From positions 806,001-870,000 of the forward strand of contig OZ240239.1 in NCBI GenBank assembly GCA_965198095.1: a DNA stretch of 64,000 bases, read 5' to 3'. The translations under genes were made by a program, and so were the position numbers. Below the pieces are notes generated by a model, which was not told where the DNA came from, ran no database searches, and saw only the letters and a list, made by a program, of their open reading frames with translations. The DNA comes from CBDFJH01 sp965198095 (lineage in GTDB: Bacteria > Latescibacterota > UBA2968 > GCA-2709665). Of this stretch, positions 34,828-43,396 are shown in pieces (position 1 is the first letter of the stretch; every line of letters starts with the position of its first letter).

Positions 34828-36267
34828 ATGGGCACGTGGGCGGCTGAAAATTCGGTCGAAGAGATGGACGCGACGCAACGCTGTCTCTATATCGATGGTT
34901 TGACGCCCAAAGGCGGGCTCTACAACGACGTTCAGCGGGACGTGCACCCCAAGTCCAACAGCAGCTGGCGGGTCTCTCCCGAGCCGTTCTGGATGCCCAG
35001 GGAGATTGTCAGGCGCTATGAGAGCCTGGGAAGGCACGTTCACCGTTTCTATCGGGCCTGCAACCTGCTCTATTCACAGAGCGTGAGGGGCGTGCAACCG
35101 GGGTGGGTGGCCGAATACCTGGATCGGGGCAAGCCTGAGCGCGTGATTGATTACGGAAGGATGAACCGGTTCAAAACCGACCTGCCCCGGGTCATACGGC
35201 CTGATGTCATTCCCACGAAGGAAGGTCATATCGTCACGGAACTGGATTCCGTCCCGGGCGGGATCGGGTTTACGGCGAGTCTGGGCGCTCGGTATGCCAG
35301 TCTGGGCGACGAGATCGTTGGTGGATCGGATGGCATGGTGGACGGGTTTCGTCGTATGATCCGTTCGCTTGCGGGCGTGAGCGACCCTGTTTTGGCAATC
35401 GTGATCTCGGAGGAGTCTGCCGGATGGCGCCCCGAGATGCGTTGGCTCGGGGAAGCCCTGAGCGAGGCAGGTCTCGAGACGTATGTCGTCGCGCCGGAGG
35501 CGCTCCTTTTCAGCGAAGCCGGGCTGTTCGTCGAAGATCGCGCGGGACGCCGGCAGGTTGACATCATCTATCGCTTTTTCGAGCTTTTTGACTTGAAAAA
35601 CATCCCGAAGATGGATTTGATTCTGTTTGCCATCAGAAAGGGGCTCGTAAAGGTGACCCCTCCCCTCAAGGGCCACCTGGAGGAGAAGATGCACCTGGCC
35701 CTGTTTCATCACCCCCTCCTTCGACAGTTTTGGCGCCGGGAGTTGGGCGGCGAGACCTTTGACTACCTGATGCAGACTTTTCCAAAAAGCTGGGTTCTGG
35801 ATCCGAGGCCGATGCCGCCCCACGGGGTGATTCCGGACCTCATGGCGAACGGAGAGGGCGTATCGGACTGGCGGTCACTCGGGACGCTGGGTCAGAGGCG
35901 AAGAAAGTTTGTCGTCAAGCCTTCCGGATTCTCCGAGAAGGCCTGGGGGAGCCGCGGTGTTCACGTCGGACACGATCTGTCCGGAAACGACTGGCGGAGC
36001 GTCCTCGATTCGGCGTTGGAGGCGTTTCGCGCCGGCCCCTACATCCTTCAGGAGTTTCATACCGGCGCGAAGTTCTCCGTGAAGTATTACGACTTTTACT
36101 CCGACAGCGTGAAGAACATGATCGGACGAGCAAGGTTCTGTCCCTACTATTTCGTGATCGATGGCGAGGCGGTCCTGTCCGGTATTCACGCGACCCTCTG
36201 TCCGCCTGACAAGAAGGTGCTTCACGGGATGGTGGACGCGGTCGTGGTCCCGTGTGGGGTCAAGTAG
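34828..36267 (+). CDS. ATP-grasp-like protein of unknown function
   Basis: I do not recognise the exact family of this 479-aa soluble protein. The C-terminal third resembles an ATP-grasp nucleotide-binding fold (KFVVKPSGFSEKAWGSRG, then GPYILQEFHTG and KYYDFYSD). The part near TELDSVPGGIGFTASLGAR resembles the pre-ATP-grasp region of glutathionylspermidine-synthase-like proteins. No signal peptide. The ATG at 34828 follows TGAGG. larE begins 10 bases after it and def follows, so it likely shares their operon. A peptide- or amide-ligase activity is inference only. Confidence 0.6.
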   Translation: MGTWAAENSVEEMDATQRCLYIDGLTPKGGLYNDVQRDVHPKSNSSWRVSPEPFWMPREIVRRYESLGRHVHRFYRACNLLYSQSVRGVQPGWVAEYLDRGKPERVIDYGRMNRFKTDLPRVIRPDVIPTKEGHIVTELDSVPGGIGFTASLGARYASLGDEIVGGSDGMVDGFRRMIRSLAGVSDPVLAIVISEESAGWRPEMRWLGEALSEAGLETYVVAPEALLFSEAGLFVEDRAGRRQVDIIYRFFELFDLKNIPKMDLILFAIRKGLVKVTPPLKGHLEEKMHLALFHHPLLRQFWRRELGGETFDYLMQTFPKSWVLDPRPMPPHGVIPDLMANGEGVSDWRSLGTLGQRRRKFVVKPSGFSEKAWGSRGVHVGHDLSGNDWRSVLDSALEAFRAGPYILQEFHTGAKFSVKYYDFYSDSVKNMIGRARFCPYYFVIDGEAVLSGIHATLCPPDKKVLHGMVDAVVVPCGVK

Positions 36268-36277
36268 AGGCGAAGGT

Positions 36278-37150
36278 ATGTTTCAGCCTGAAAAGGGAAC
36301 CGAGGTCGGCGCCGAAACGGTCGCGAAGCTGGATCGGCTGAACGGCCTTCTCGCCGAAATGGGAAGCGTCATCGTGGCGTTTTCGGGAGGGGTGGACAGC
36401 ACCTTCCTCGCGGCCGCTTCACATCGCGTGTTGGGAAACCGGGCGCTGGCCGTAACCGCGGTGTCCGCGAGCTATCCGGAAGGGGAACTGGAGCGCGCCC
36501 AGGATCTGGCCAGACAGATCGGCATCCGCCACGAGGTCGTTGAGACAAACGAGATCGACGATCCCAACTACACGCAAAACAGGTCTGATCGCTGCTACTA
36601 CTGCAAAATGGCCTTGGCAGACGCGCTTTTCGAGATCGCTCGCAGACGGGGAGGGGCATACGCCAACCCGGTTTACGGCGCGGTCACAGACGATGTGGGG
36701 GACTTCCGGCCGGGCATGAGCGCAGCCGAAGAACGCGGGATTCGGGCGCCGATCGTGGAAGCCGGCCTGAGCAAGGATGAGGTTCGATACCTGTCGAGGG
36801 AGTGGGGTCTTCCGACCTGGGATGAAGCGGCCTCGGCCTGCCTCTCGTCTCGGATTCCGTATGGGACGGAGGTCACCGTGGAAAGATTGAACATCGTGGA
36901 TCGCGCCGAGGCCTATCTCAAGCAGCTGGGGTTTCGACAGGTACGCGTGCGCTACCACCAGGAGGTGGCGCGCATTGAGGTTCCCGTTGAAGAGATGCCC
37001 CGTTTTTTCGAGGATCGGGTTCGCTCGAAGGTGACGGAGAGACTGAAGCAGATCGGGTTTCAGTATGTTTCACTCGATCTTCAGGGCTACCGGAGCGGGA
37101 GCTTGAACGAAGCCATCCACGGGTCTCTCCTGGACATTGGGGAAGGATAG
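36278..37150 (+). CDS. larE: ATP-dependent sacrificial sulfur transferase LarE
   Basis: LarE adds sulfur to the pyridinium dicarboxylate mononucleotide during synthesis of the nickel-pincer nucleotide cofactor of lactate racemase and related enzymes. The PP-loop is VIVAFSGGVDST (about residues 31-42). The motif SACLSSRIPYGTEVT (about 187-201) contains the cysteine at the position that donates sulfur in the single-Cys class of LarE. At 290 aa it has normal length. The ATG follows GAGGCGAAGGT. LarB and LarC are not in the window. Confidence 0.9.
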   Translation: MFQPEKGTEVGAETVAKLDRLNGLLAEMGSVIVAFSGGVDSTFLAAASHRVLGNRALAVTAVSASYPEGELERAQDLARQIGIRHEVVETNEIDDPNYTQNRSDRCYYCKMALADALFEIARRRGGAYANPVYGAVTDDVGDFRPGMSAAEERGIRAPIVEAGLSKDEVRYLSREWGLPTWDEAASACLSSRIPYGTEVTVERLNIVDRAEAYLKQLGFRQVRVRYHQEVARIEVPVEEMPRFFEDRVRSKVTERLKQIGFQYVSLDLQGYRSGSLNEAIHGSLLDIGEG

Positions 37151-37185
37151 ACGACGTCTTCGACGCGTCGGAATCGCGTGTAGAA

Positions 37186-37761
37186 ATGGCTTTTCTCGAG
37201 ATCAAGAAGTTCGGGTGCCCGGTGTTGAAAAAAAAGGCCCGGGCGGTGGACGGTGTGACGGATGAGATCAGACGTCTTGTCGACGATATGTTCGACACGA
37301 TGTACGCCGCCTCCGGAATCGGGCTTGCGGCACCCCAGGTCGGGGTGAGTCAGCGCGTGATCGTGATGGACGTTCGCGGCCGGGATCCATCCGTTGAACC
37401 TGTCGCGCTGGTCAACCCGGAACAGGTCTGGTCTGCCGGTGAGGAAGTGGGAGAAGAGGGCTGTTTGAGCCTTCCGGGAATCCTCGGAGACGTGAAAAGG
37501 TCCAGTCAGGTCCGCGTGACGGGGTTGAGTCCGGACGGAGAGAGGCTGGAGATGGAGCTCGACGGCATTTTCGCCCGGGTGGCTCAGCACGAGATGGATC
37601 ACCTTGACGGCGTCTTGGTGATCGACCGCTTTGGCGCGGTGAAACGGAACCTGCTGCGCGGGCAGCTGCGACGCTTGAAACGGGAAGGGGGGTGCCAGAC
37701 GCCCCACCGGACCTACGTGCCGGAAGAGGCTTTCGACGTTTGGGGAGATGAGGCGCCTTAG
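37186..37761 (+). CDS. def: peptide deformylase
   Basis: Removes the formyl group from nascent proteins. All three family motifs are present: GIGLAAPQVG (about 45-54), EEGCLSLP (metal-binding Cys, about 90-97) and QHEMDHLDG (about 134-142, with the metal-binding His pair and catalytic Glu). The 191 aa are normal. The stop codon's TAG forms part of the TTAG duplication bordering the repeat element that begins at 37762. Confidence 0.95.
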   Translation: MAFLEIKKFGCPVLKKKARAVDGVTDEIRRLVDDMFDTMYAASGIGLAAPQVGVSQRVIVMDVRGRDPSVEPVALVNPEQVWSAGEEVGEEGCLSLPGILGDVKRSSQVRVTGLSPDGERLEMELDGIFARVAQHEMDHLDGVLVIDRFGAVKRNLLRGQLRRLKREGGCQTPHRTYVPEEAFDVWGDEAP

Positions 37762-38170
37762 CCTGAATAAGTCACAAATTTGCTGAAAATTTCCATCATT
37801 TTATGTGGAACAATCAGTGATCCAATTTGAGCTGAAAAACTTTGTTTTGGTGCAATAACTGGCAAACCCAGTATTTACACGGATTCTTCAGATTTCACGA
37901 GTGACTTTCCTAACTATATCGTTGACACCCTACCCCCAGGCGGGCACTCGACACGAACGGGGCCGGTTTCGAAGAGAGAAGGGAGAGTTGCAGGAGTTGC
38001 GACAAGTAGAGAAGCACCGCGTCCCTGAGTGCCCGATGAGGAAGATGCTCAGGTGATCGTTGGCGAGTGGTCTTGCGGGTGTATCGAAGGGCCGGGAAAG
38101 CCCAGTATTGACGCAGATTTGTCAGATTGTCACGAGTGACTTTCCTAACTTTTCTTATGAATTATTCAGG
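37762..38170. repeat. repeat element copy A (MITE-like, CCTGAATAA termini)
   Basis: A 409-base element bounded by CCTGAATAAGTCA (37762-37774) and TGAATTATTCAGG (38158-38170), which are inverted repeats with one mismatch. TTAG lies directly outside both ends (37758-37761 and 38171-38174), a likely 4-bp target duplication. Inside, a segment of about 53 bases ending GAGTGACTTTCCTAAC occurs twice (to 37917 and to 38149), flanking about 180 bases of unrelated sequence. The left 150 bases closely match the reverse complement of 54100-54235. No coding capacity is seen. Confidence 0.75.
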
Positions 38171-38198
38171 TTAGGGGTTGTCGCGAGCACGCAGGAAA

Positions 38199-39035
38199 AT
38201 GAAAAACGGACTGATCGACCTCCACCTCCATTCGACATGTTCCGACGGGACCTCGACACCTGAAGAAGTGGTCGAGCGCGCGGCGGAGGTTGGCCTTTTT
38301 GCGATCAGCCTGACCGATCACGATTCGATCGATGGCCTGTCCGAGGCCCGGGCAGCGGGGTCAAGACGGGGCGTGGAGGTCGTCCCCGGGGTGGAGTTGA
38401 GTGCCCAAGCGGACGGAAAGGATATCCATCTTCTCGGGTATTTTGTCGACTCGACCCATCCTGACCTGTTGGCGTGCCTCCACCTCTGTCGGCGGGCGCG
38501 CACGCAGCGGGCCGAGCGGATGGTGCACAAGTTGAACAAGATGGGGATTCCGGTACGGATTGAGCGCGTGTTGGACAAGGCCGGAGGAGGCGCGGTCGGC
38601 AGGCCCCACGTCGCCGACGTCCTGGTCGAAGAGGGGCACGTCTTCTCGGCCAATGAGGCCTTCCGCAAATACTTGGGTTACTCGCGTCCGGCCTACGAAT
38701 CCAAGTATTCATTGAGTCCTGCGGAGGCCTTGGCCATCATTCACGCCGCGGACGGACTGGGCTGCCTGGCGCACCCGGGTCTCTACGGTCGGGACGATCT
38801 GATTCCCGGCCTGGTGGATCAGGGAATGGATGGGATCGAGGTGCGTCATACGAAACATAGTGTGACGGATGTGGCGCGCTATACGGAGGTCGCAAACCAC
38901 TACGGGTTGTTGATGAGCGGGGGGTCCGACTGTCACGGGGACGGCCGGGGAGATCCCGTGATGGGCGCGGTCGAGGTCCCTCGTGACTATGTCGAGGCCT
39001 TGCGTGAGGCCCATCAGGAGCGGCTCGGCCCTTAG
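38199..39035 (+). CDS. PHP domain phosphoesterase
   Basis: A metal-dependent phosphoesterase of the group that includes RNase AM (YciV) and nucleoside 3',5'-bisphosphate phosphatases. The PHP metal ligands are visible in DLHLHSTCSDGT (about 7-18), TDHDSIDGL (about 38), VPGVELSA, CLAHPG and GSDCHG. The 278 aa fit the family. I use the ATG at 38199; a TTG at 38178 would add seven residues. It starts immediately after repeat copy A, so its promoter may lie within the element. Confidence 0.88.
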   Translation: MKNGLIDLHLHSTCSDGTSTPEEVVERAAEVGLFAISLTDHDSIDGLSEARAAGSRRGVEVVPGVELSAQADGKDIHLLGYFVDSTHPDLLACLHLCRRARTQRAERMVHKLNKMGIPVRIERVLDKAGGGAVGRPHVADVLVEEGHVFSANEAFRKYLGYSRPAYESKYSLSPAEALAIIHAADGLGCLAHPGLYGRDDLIPGLVDQGMDGIEVRHTKHSVTDVARYTEVANHYGLLMSGGSDCHGDGRGDPVMGAVEVPRDYVEALREAHQERLGP

Positions 39036-39120
39036 GTGCGCCACGTGCGATCTGCCGGTTTGACGGCCGAGTCCCGTGTTGAGCCCGGATTTTTCCCCAG
39101 ATCTTCAGTCTTCTGAGTCC

Positions 39121-40104
39121 ATGAGTAAACGCTCTGATCCATTTTTCTCTGAAGATAGAGTCGATCTCTACTTCCTGAACGCGAGGAAGGTCCTTGTGGC
39201 GGAAGGACTCGACCCGGAAGTCACGGTAGAGGTCTTTCCAAGCCGGGAGGGGCTTCTGTGCGGCATGACGGAACTTCTGGGATACCTGGATTCCGTGCTT
39301 CCTTCTGGATCGAAGGTCTGGGCCCTGCGCGAAGGGACCGAGATCAGGCGAAAGGAGGTCGCGCTCCGAATCCGTGCATCTTACAGCGGGATCGGGATAT
39401 ACGAAACGGCTCTGCTGGGCACCCTGTCCCAGGCCAGCGGCTGGGCGACGGCCGCGCGGGCGTGCGTCCGAGCGGCGAATGGAATTCCGGTGATCAGCTT
39501 CGGGGCAAGGCACGTGCACCCCTTGGTCTCGGACCGGATGGAGTACGCGGCATTCGTCGGGGGCTGCGCCGGATGTGCGACTCCTGCGGGCGCTGCCCTC
39601 GCCGGTCGGCTCCCGACCGGCACGATGCCTCACGCGATGATCATCATCTTTGGCGATACGGTGAGCGCCGCCCGGGCGTTTGACAGAAATATGCCGGCAT
39701 CCATGAAGCGGGTCGTCCTCGTGGACACGTTCAGGGACGAGGCGGAGGAAAGTGTGCGGGTGGCGGAGGCGATGGGAGGCAGGCTCTGGGGGGTGCGACT
39801 GGACACGCCCTCGGAACGGGGAGGGGTCACGCCCGACCTGGTATACGAGGTGCGTTCGCGGTTGGATCAGGCCGGATGCGGTCACGTCAAGATCTTTGTG
39901 AGTGGAGGCCTGGACAAGGAGCGGATCGAAATGTTCGTTGCCCACGGTTGCCCGGTGGATGGATTTGGGGTTGGCAACGCGATCAGCAGTGCCTCTCCGA
40001 TCGATTTTACGGCAGACATCAAGGAAGTGGACGGGCGATCCGTTGCGAAGCGGGGACGGATCCCGGGCATCGTCGAGAACCCGAGACTGGAGAAGGTGAA
40101 GTAG
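39121..40104 (+). CDS. nicotinate phosphoribosyltransferase
   Basis: Converts nicotinate and PRPP to nicotinate mononucleotide for NAD salvage. The compact 327-aa form resembles archaeal-type NAPRTases: a substrate loop VISFGARHVHP, the segment TGTMPHAMIIIF, KIFVSGGLDKERIEMF (phosphate-binding strand) and GFGVGNAIS. ATG 39121 is used because MSKRSDPFFSEDRVDLYFLN resembles the family N-terminus; its ribosome site is weak, and a TTG at 39076 is possible. moaD and moaE follow on the same strand. Confidence 0.85.
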   Translation: MSKRSDPFFSEDRVDLYFLNARKVLVAEGLDPEVTVEVFPSREGLLCGMTELLGYLDSVLPSGSKVWALREGTEIRRKEVALRIRASYSGIGIYETALLGTLSQASGWATAARACVRAANGIPVISFGARHVHPLVSDRMEYAAFVGGCAGCATPAGAALAGRLPTGTMPHAMIIIFGDTVSAARAFDRNMPASMKRVVLVDTFRDEAEESVRVAEAMGGRLWGVRLDTPSERGGVTPDLVYEVRSRLDQAGCGHVKIFVSGGLDKERIEMFVAHGCPVDGFGVGNAISSASPIDFTADIKEVDGRSVAKRGRIPGIVENPRLEKVK

Positions 40105-40234
40105 GTTTCGGAGGTCGGCCGACCTTCACTGCGGGGGGCGCGGAGGAGGACGGAGAAAGACGCATTTCGATGAATCAACACAAAATTGCGATATTTCTTG
40201 TCGTCTCCGCATCGCCGGCGACCTGGACGTGGGG

Positions 40235-40483
40235 ATGAAAGTCAGGGTCTTATTCTTCGCGACCTGTAGAGAGGTCTTCGGGCAACGCGAGCAGGAGGTC
40301 GATCTTCCGGGAGGCGCCACGGTGGGCGACCTGATCGAAACGCTTTCATCGCAGTCCCCCGTCTTTCGAGAAATCGAACGGAGCCTGATGGTCTCCGTCA
40401 ATCAGGCCTACGTCGAGCGAGGCCGGTCTCTCGAACCGGGGGATGAAGTGGCACTCATCCCGCCCGTCAGCGGAGGACTGTGA
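40235..40483 (+). CDS. moaD: molybdopterin synthase small subunit MoaD
   Basis: A ubiquitin-like sulfur carrier for molybdopterin synthesis. MKVRVLFFATCREVFGQ at the start and EVALIPPVSGGL at the end are typical of MoaD. Unlike standard MoaD, the diglycine is followed by Leu before the stop codon, so the thiocarboxylate-forming Gly would not be terminal unless the Leu is removed. ATG 40235 is preferred; a GTG at 40229 would add two residues. moaE follows after 87 bases. Confidence 0.85.
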   Translation: MKVRVLFFATCREVFGQREQEVDLPGGATVGDLIETLSSQSPVFREIERSLMVSVNQAYVERGRSLEPGDEVALIPPVSGGL

Positions 40484-40570
40484 CGCTGCCTTCCTGGAGC
40501 GTGGTTCGCCTGCTGAAGCCGGGCGTTCCATTTCGACGCTTCACACCCACCCCTCGCCAGGCGATTGAGC

Positions 40571-41023
40571 GTGGCTGAAGACATTTACCGAATCGTTGAC
40601 CGGCCGATCCTGCCCGATGCCCTGCACGCACTCGTGCTGGACCGGTCCGACGGGGCCGTAGCCACGTTCGCGGGCGTGGTTCGCGACCATTCGTTCGATC
40701 GGAAGACGCAGTATCTGATTTATGACGGCTACGGCGAGATGGCCGAAAAGAAGATGCGGGAAATCGGCCGGGAGATCAAGGCGCGCTGGGAGGTCGACAG
40801 CGTCGGCATGCTTCACAGGCTGGGGCGGCTGGAAATCGGGGAGATCAGCGTGCTGATTGCAGTCTCGGCCCCGCATCGGAGGGCGGCGCTCGAGGCGTGC
40901 GATTTTGGAATCGAGCGATTGAAGAAGGAAGTTCCCATCTGGAAGAAAGAGGTGTGGACGGATGGAGAGGCCTGGATTGAAGGGGATCCTTCGAGCTCTG
41001 AAAGGCGTTCGGGGGAGGGATAG
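40571..41023 (+). CDS. moaE: molybdopterin synthase catalytic subunit MoaE
   Basis: Transfers sulfur from MoaD to cyclic pyranopterin monophosphate. The family segments are GAVATFAGVVRDHS (about 28-41), YDGYGEMAEKKMREI (about 58-72), HRLGRLEIGEISVLIAV and the active-site KKEVPIWKKE. The 150 aa are typical. Start is GTG 40571; TTG 40565 is an alternative. The product would serve molybdoenzymes such as the dehydrogenase subunit at 51391-53685. Confidence 0.92.
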   Translation: MAEDIYRIVDRPILPDALHALVLDRSDGAVATFAGVVRDHSFDRKTQYLIYDGYGEMAEKKMREIGREIKARWEVDSVGMLHRLGRLEIGEISVLIAVSAPHRRAALEACDFGIERLKKEVPIWKKEVWTDGEAWIEGDPSSSERRSGEG

Positions 41024-41026
41024 CTG

Positions 41027-41518
41027 ATGGAGGGATTCAGCTGGGTGATCGAGGAAGAGCTGGCGGGCATGCCGAAGCCGGGTGCATCCGCTCCGTGGGC
41101 AGCGGGACCCGGACAGGCGGCGATCGAGCGGGACCTCCGGTTTGTGAAGGCGGAAGGCGTTCGCGCCGTGGTTTCGCTCACCCTTGAATCGCTGGAGGAA
41201 TCGGCCGTGCGGTTTGCCGGGCTCGACTTTCTGCATCTGCCGATTCCCGACCTGGCGCCTCCGACACCGGCCGACATCGATCGTTTTGTCGCGTTCGTGG
41301 AGGCCTCGGTCGGTCGCGGGCGACCCGTGGCCGTCCATTGCCGGATGGGAATGGGTCGGACCGGCACGATGGCGGCCTGCTACCTGGTCAAGCGGGGGCA
41401 CGACGCCGCAGAAGCGATCCGGCGCGTCAGAGAGGCCCGTCCGGGATCGATCGAAACCCCCGACCAGGAAGGAGCCATCGTTTCGTATGCAGCCCATCTT
41501 GCGGAGGCCGGGGCGTGA
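41027..41518 (+). CDS. dual-specificity phosphatase-like protein
   Basis: A small (163 aa) cysteine-based phosphatase. The catalytic loop VHCRMGMGRTGTM (about 104-116) has the C(x5)R signature of PTP/DSP enzymes, and the likely general-acid Asp is in HLPIPDLAPPT (about 76). Members act on phosphoproteins, phosphoinositides or nucleotides; the substrate here is unknown. It starts three bases after moaE and its stop overlaps the GTG start of the ABC permease, so all three may be cotranscribed. Confidence 0.85.
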   Translation: MEGFSWVIEEELAGMPKPGASAPWAAGPGQAAIERDLRFVKAEGVRAVVSLTLESLEESAVRFAGLDFLHLPIPDLAPPTPADIDRFVAFVEASVGRGRPVAVHCRMGMGRTGTMAACYLVKRGHDAAEAIRRVREARPGSIETPDQEGAIVSYAAHLAEAGA

Positions 41519-42402
41519 TCGACCAGGGCGGTTGGGTGTTGCTGCAGTTGACCTTGGTCAAGACGGCGCCGCTTCTCTTTGCCGCGATTGGCGGGCTTTT
41601 CTCTGAACGGACCGGTGTGATCAACATCGCCCTTGAAGGGATGATGTTGTTGGGGGCGCTCGGGGCGGTGGTCGGGGGCATCGCCACGGGTTCTTCCTGG
41701 TTTGGACTGGTCTGCGGCGGCCTGTCGGGCTGTCTGCTCGGAGGCGTGCACGCCTTTGCCTCCGTCTGGCTCCGGGTCGACCAGATCGTGAGCGGGACCG
41801 CGGTCAACCTTCTGGCGCTTGGGGGCAGTGGATTCCTGCTGTTCAAGTTCTTCGGCGTTCACGGCAGCAGCCCGTTTGCCCCGAAGCTCCCGATGGTGCC
41901 GTTTCCCGGCGTGCGACAACCGATCACGGTGCCCTTCGCTTTCGCGGTTGCCTTGATGGCGTGGTATCTGTTCTACCGAACGCCTCTGGGGCTACGCGCC
42001 AGGGCGACGGGGGAATCGCCTGCAACCGCCCGCGCCGCCGGGGTGAAGACGGCCGGGATCCGCGTGTTCGGGGTTCTGGCAAGCGGGTTCCTTGCCGGGC
42101 TGGGGGGCGTGCATCTGGCGCTGGGCGATCTGAGCCAGTTCGTGGAGCGGATGACGGCGGGACGAGGCTTCATCGCGCTGGCGGCGCTCATTTTCGGGAA
42201 GTGGCATCCGCTGGGCGTGCTGGGGGCCTGCCTTTTCTTCGGATGCGCGGAGGCCGTGGCGGACAGCTTGCAGGGATGGGAGACGGAGATACCGTCCGAG
42301 GTCTTCCTCGCCCTGCCGTTCGTCCTCACGATGGTCGTGCTGGCGGGGTTCGTCGGGCGGTCGAGACCGCCTGGAAGTCTAGGTCGAATCGAAGCGGATT
42401 GA
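41515..42402 (+). CDS. ABC transporter permease (nucleoside/BMP type)
   Basis: A 295-aa membrane permease of the BPD_transp_2 family, closest in look to the NupQ/YufQ subunit of BMP-type nucleoside importers: FSERTGVINIALEGMMLLGA near the N-terminus and GLRARATGESPATARAAGV in the cytoplasmic EAA-like loop. About eight hydrophobic helices are visible. The GTG start overlaps the phosphatase stop. The ATPase, second permease and binding lipoprotein that normally accompany it are not adjacent. Confidence 0.82.
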   Translation: MIDQGGWVLLQLTLVKTAPLLFAAIGGLFSERTGVINIALEGMMLLGALGAVVGGIATGSSWFGLVCGGLSGCLLGGVHAFASVWLRVDQIVSGTAVNLLALGGSGFLLFKFFGVHGSSPFAPKLPMVPFPGVRQPITVPFAFAVALMAWYLFYRTPLGLRARATGESPATARAAGVKTAGIRVFGVLASGFLAGLGGVHLALGDLSQFVERMTAGRGFIALAALIFGKWHPLGVLGACLFFGCAEAVADSLQGWETEIPSEVFLALPFVLTMVVLAGFVGRSRPPGSLGRIEAD

Positions 42403-42428
42403 GGTGTCCTGCAAGGGGTGCGGACGTT

Positions 42429-42460
42429 CCGTCCGGAGAGAGACTCCAGACGGGTTTTTT
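42429..42460 (+). terminator. intrinsic terminator
   Basis: CCGTC-C-GGAG, a 5-base AGAGA loop and CTCC-A-GACGG form a stem with one mismatch, followed by GTTTTTT. It ends the rightward moaE-phosphatase-permease transcript ahead of the convergent FAH gene. Confidence 0.75.
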
Positions 42461-42464
42461 GTGT

Positions 42465-43247
42465 TCAGGTTCGATCAGGTTCCGCAACGACCGGGTTCCG
42501 CAGGGTTCCGACCCCCTCGACTTCGATCTCGACGGTATCTCCGGGGCGCATCGGGCCGATGCCCTCCGGCGTTCCCGTCAGAATCACATCGCCGGGAAGG
42601 AGCGTCATCGCCCGGCTGATGTAGGCGATGAGGTCTGCCACGGAGAAGATGAGATCCGACGTGTTGGCCGCTTGTTTGGTCTCGCCGTTCAGCCGTGTAG
42701 ACAGGTCGACACGCGTGGGATCCAGATCGGTCGAGATGCAGGGCCCCAGGGGGCAGAACGTGTCGAATCCCTTGCCCATGAGCATGACGCCCGTCTTCAT
42801 TTCGGCGAACTGGATCGTGCGCTCACTCACGTCGTTGCCGCAGGTGTAACCCAGGACATAGTCCAAGGCCTGCGCTTTCGACACCCTCCTGGCCGATTTT
42901 CCGATGACGACGGCGAGTTCGCATTCATAGTGAACCTCTTCTCCCTCGGTCGGATAGACGATCGCCTCTTCGGGACCGATCACGCCGGTGGAGGGCTTCA
43001 TGAACAGCATCGGAAACGATGGCGTCGGCTGTCCCGATTCGGCCGCGTGTTTGGCGTAGTTGAGCCCCACGCCGATGACCCTGGGCGCCTCGAGGGGCGA
43101 GCGAACCCGCACCTGACTCAAAGGAAGGATCGTTCCGTCCGTTTCAAGGCTTTCGAGGGGGGAACGAGCCAGGCGATGGACCGTTTCGTCTTCGTGAAGA
43201 ATGCCATGGCAGGTCTCGTCCTGCGACGTATAACGAATGATTTTCAT
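42465..43247 (-). CDS. fumarylacetoacetate hydrolase family protein
   Basis: FAH-fold protein of 260 aa. Recognisable parts are VIGVGLNYAKHAAESG, then VHYECELAVVIGKSARR with the metal-binding Glu residues, GYTCGNDVSERTIQF and LLPGDVILTGTPEGIG. ATG 43247 has AGGAG about seven bases upstream. It is diverged from the FAH protein at 28758-29633. It probably acts on a small 2-oxo acid or diketone; the substrate is not predictable from sequence. Confidence 0.87.
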   Translation of the reverse strand: MKIIRYTSQDETCHGILHEDETVHRLARSPLESLETDGTILPLSQVRVRSPLEAPRVIGVGLNYAKHAAESGQPTPSFPMLFMKPSTGVIGPEEAIVYPTEGEEVHYECELAVVIGKSARRVSKAQALDYVLGYTCGNDVSERTIQFAEMKTGVMLMGKGFDTFCPLGPCISTDLDPTRVDLSTRLNGETKQAANTSDLIFSVADLIAYISRAMTLLPGDVILTGTPEGIGPMRPGDTVEIEVEGVGTLRNPVVAEPDRT

Positions 43248-43396
43248 GGGCGGACTCCTGTCAGGTCGTGCGCTCAACGCATTTCGCTGCCCTTTTTCGA
43301 TCATCAACGCTTGACATGATAAGCCGTTTGCGTAGTTTGAGAAGCGAAAATTTCAGTGGAGGAGACGTTCCTTTCGTTTCGTGAAAGGGGGCCGGT

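Noticed and set aside
37918..38100. Possible CRISPR-like spacing from the 53-base direct repeat in copy A
   Set aside because: Only two copies, 180 bases apart and of uneven length; it is part of the modular repeat element.
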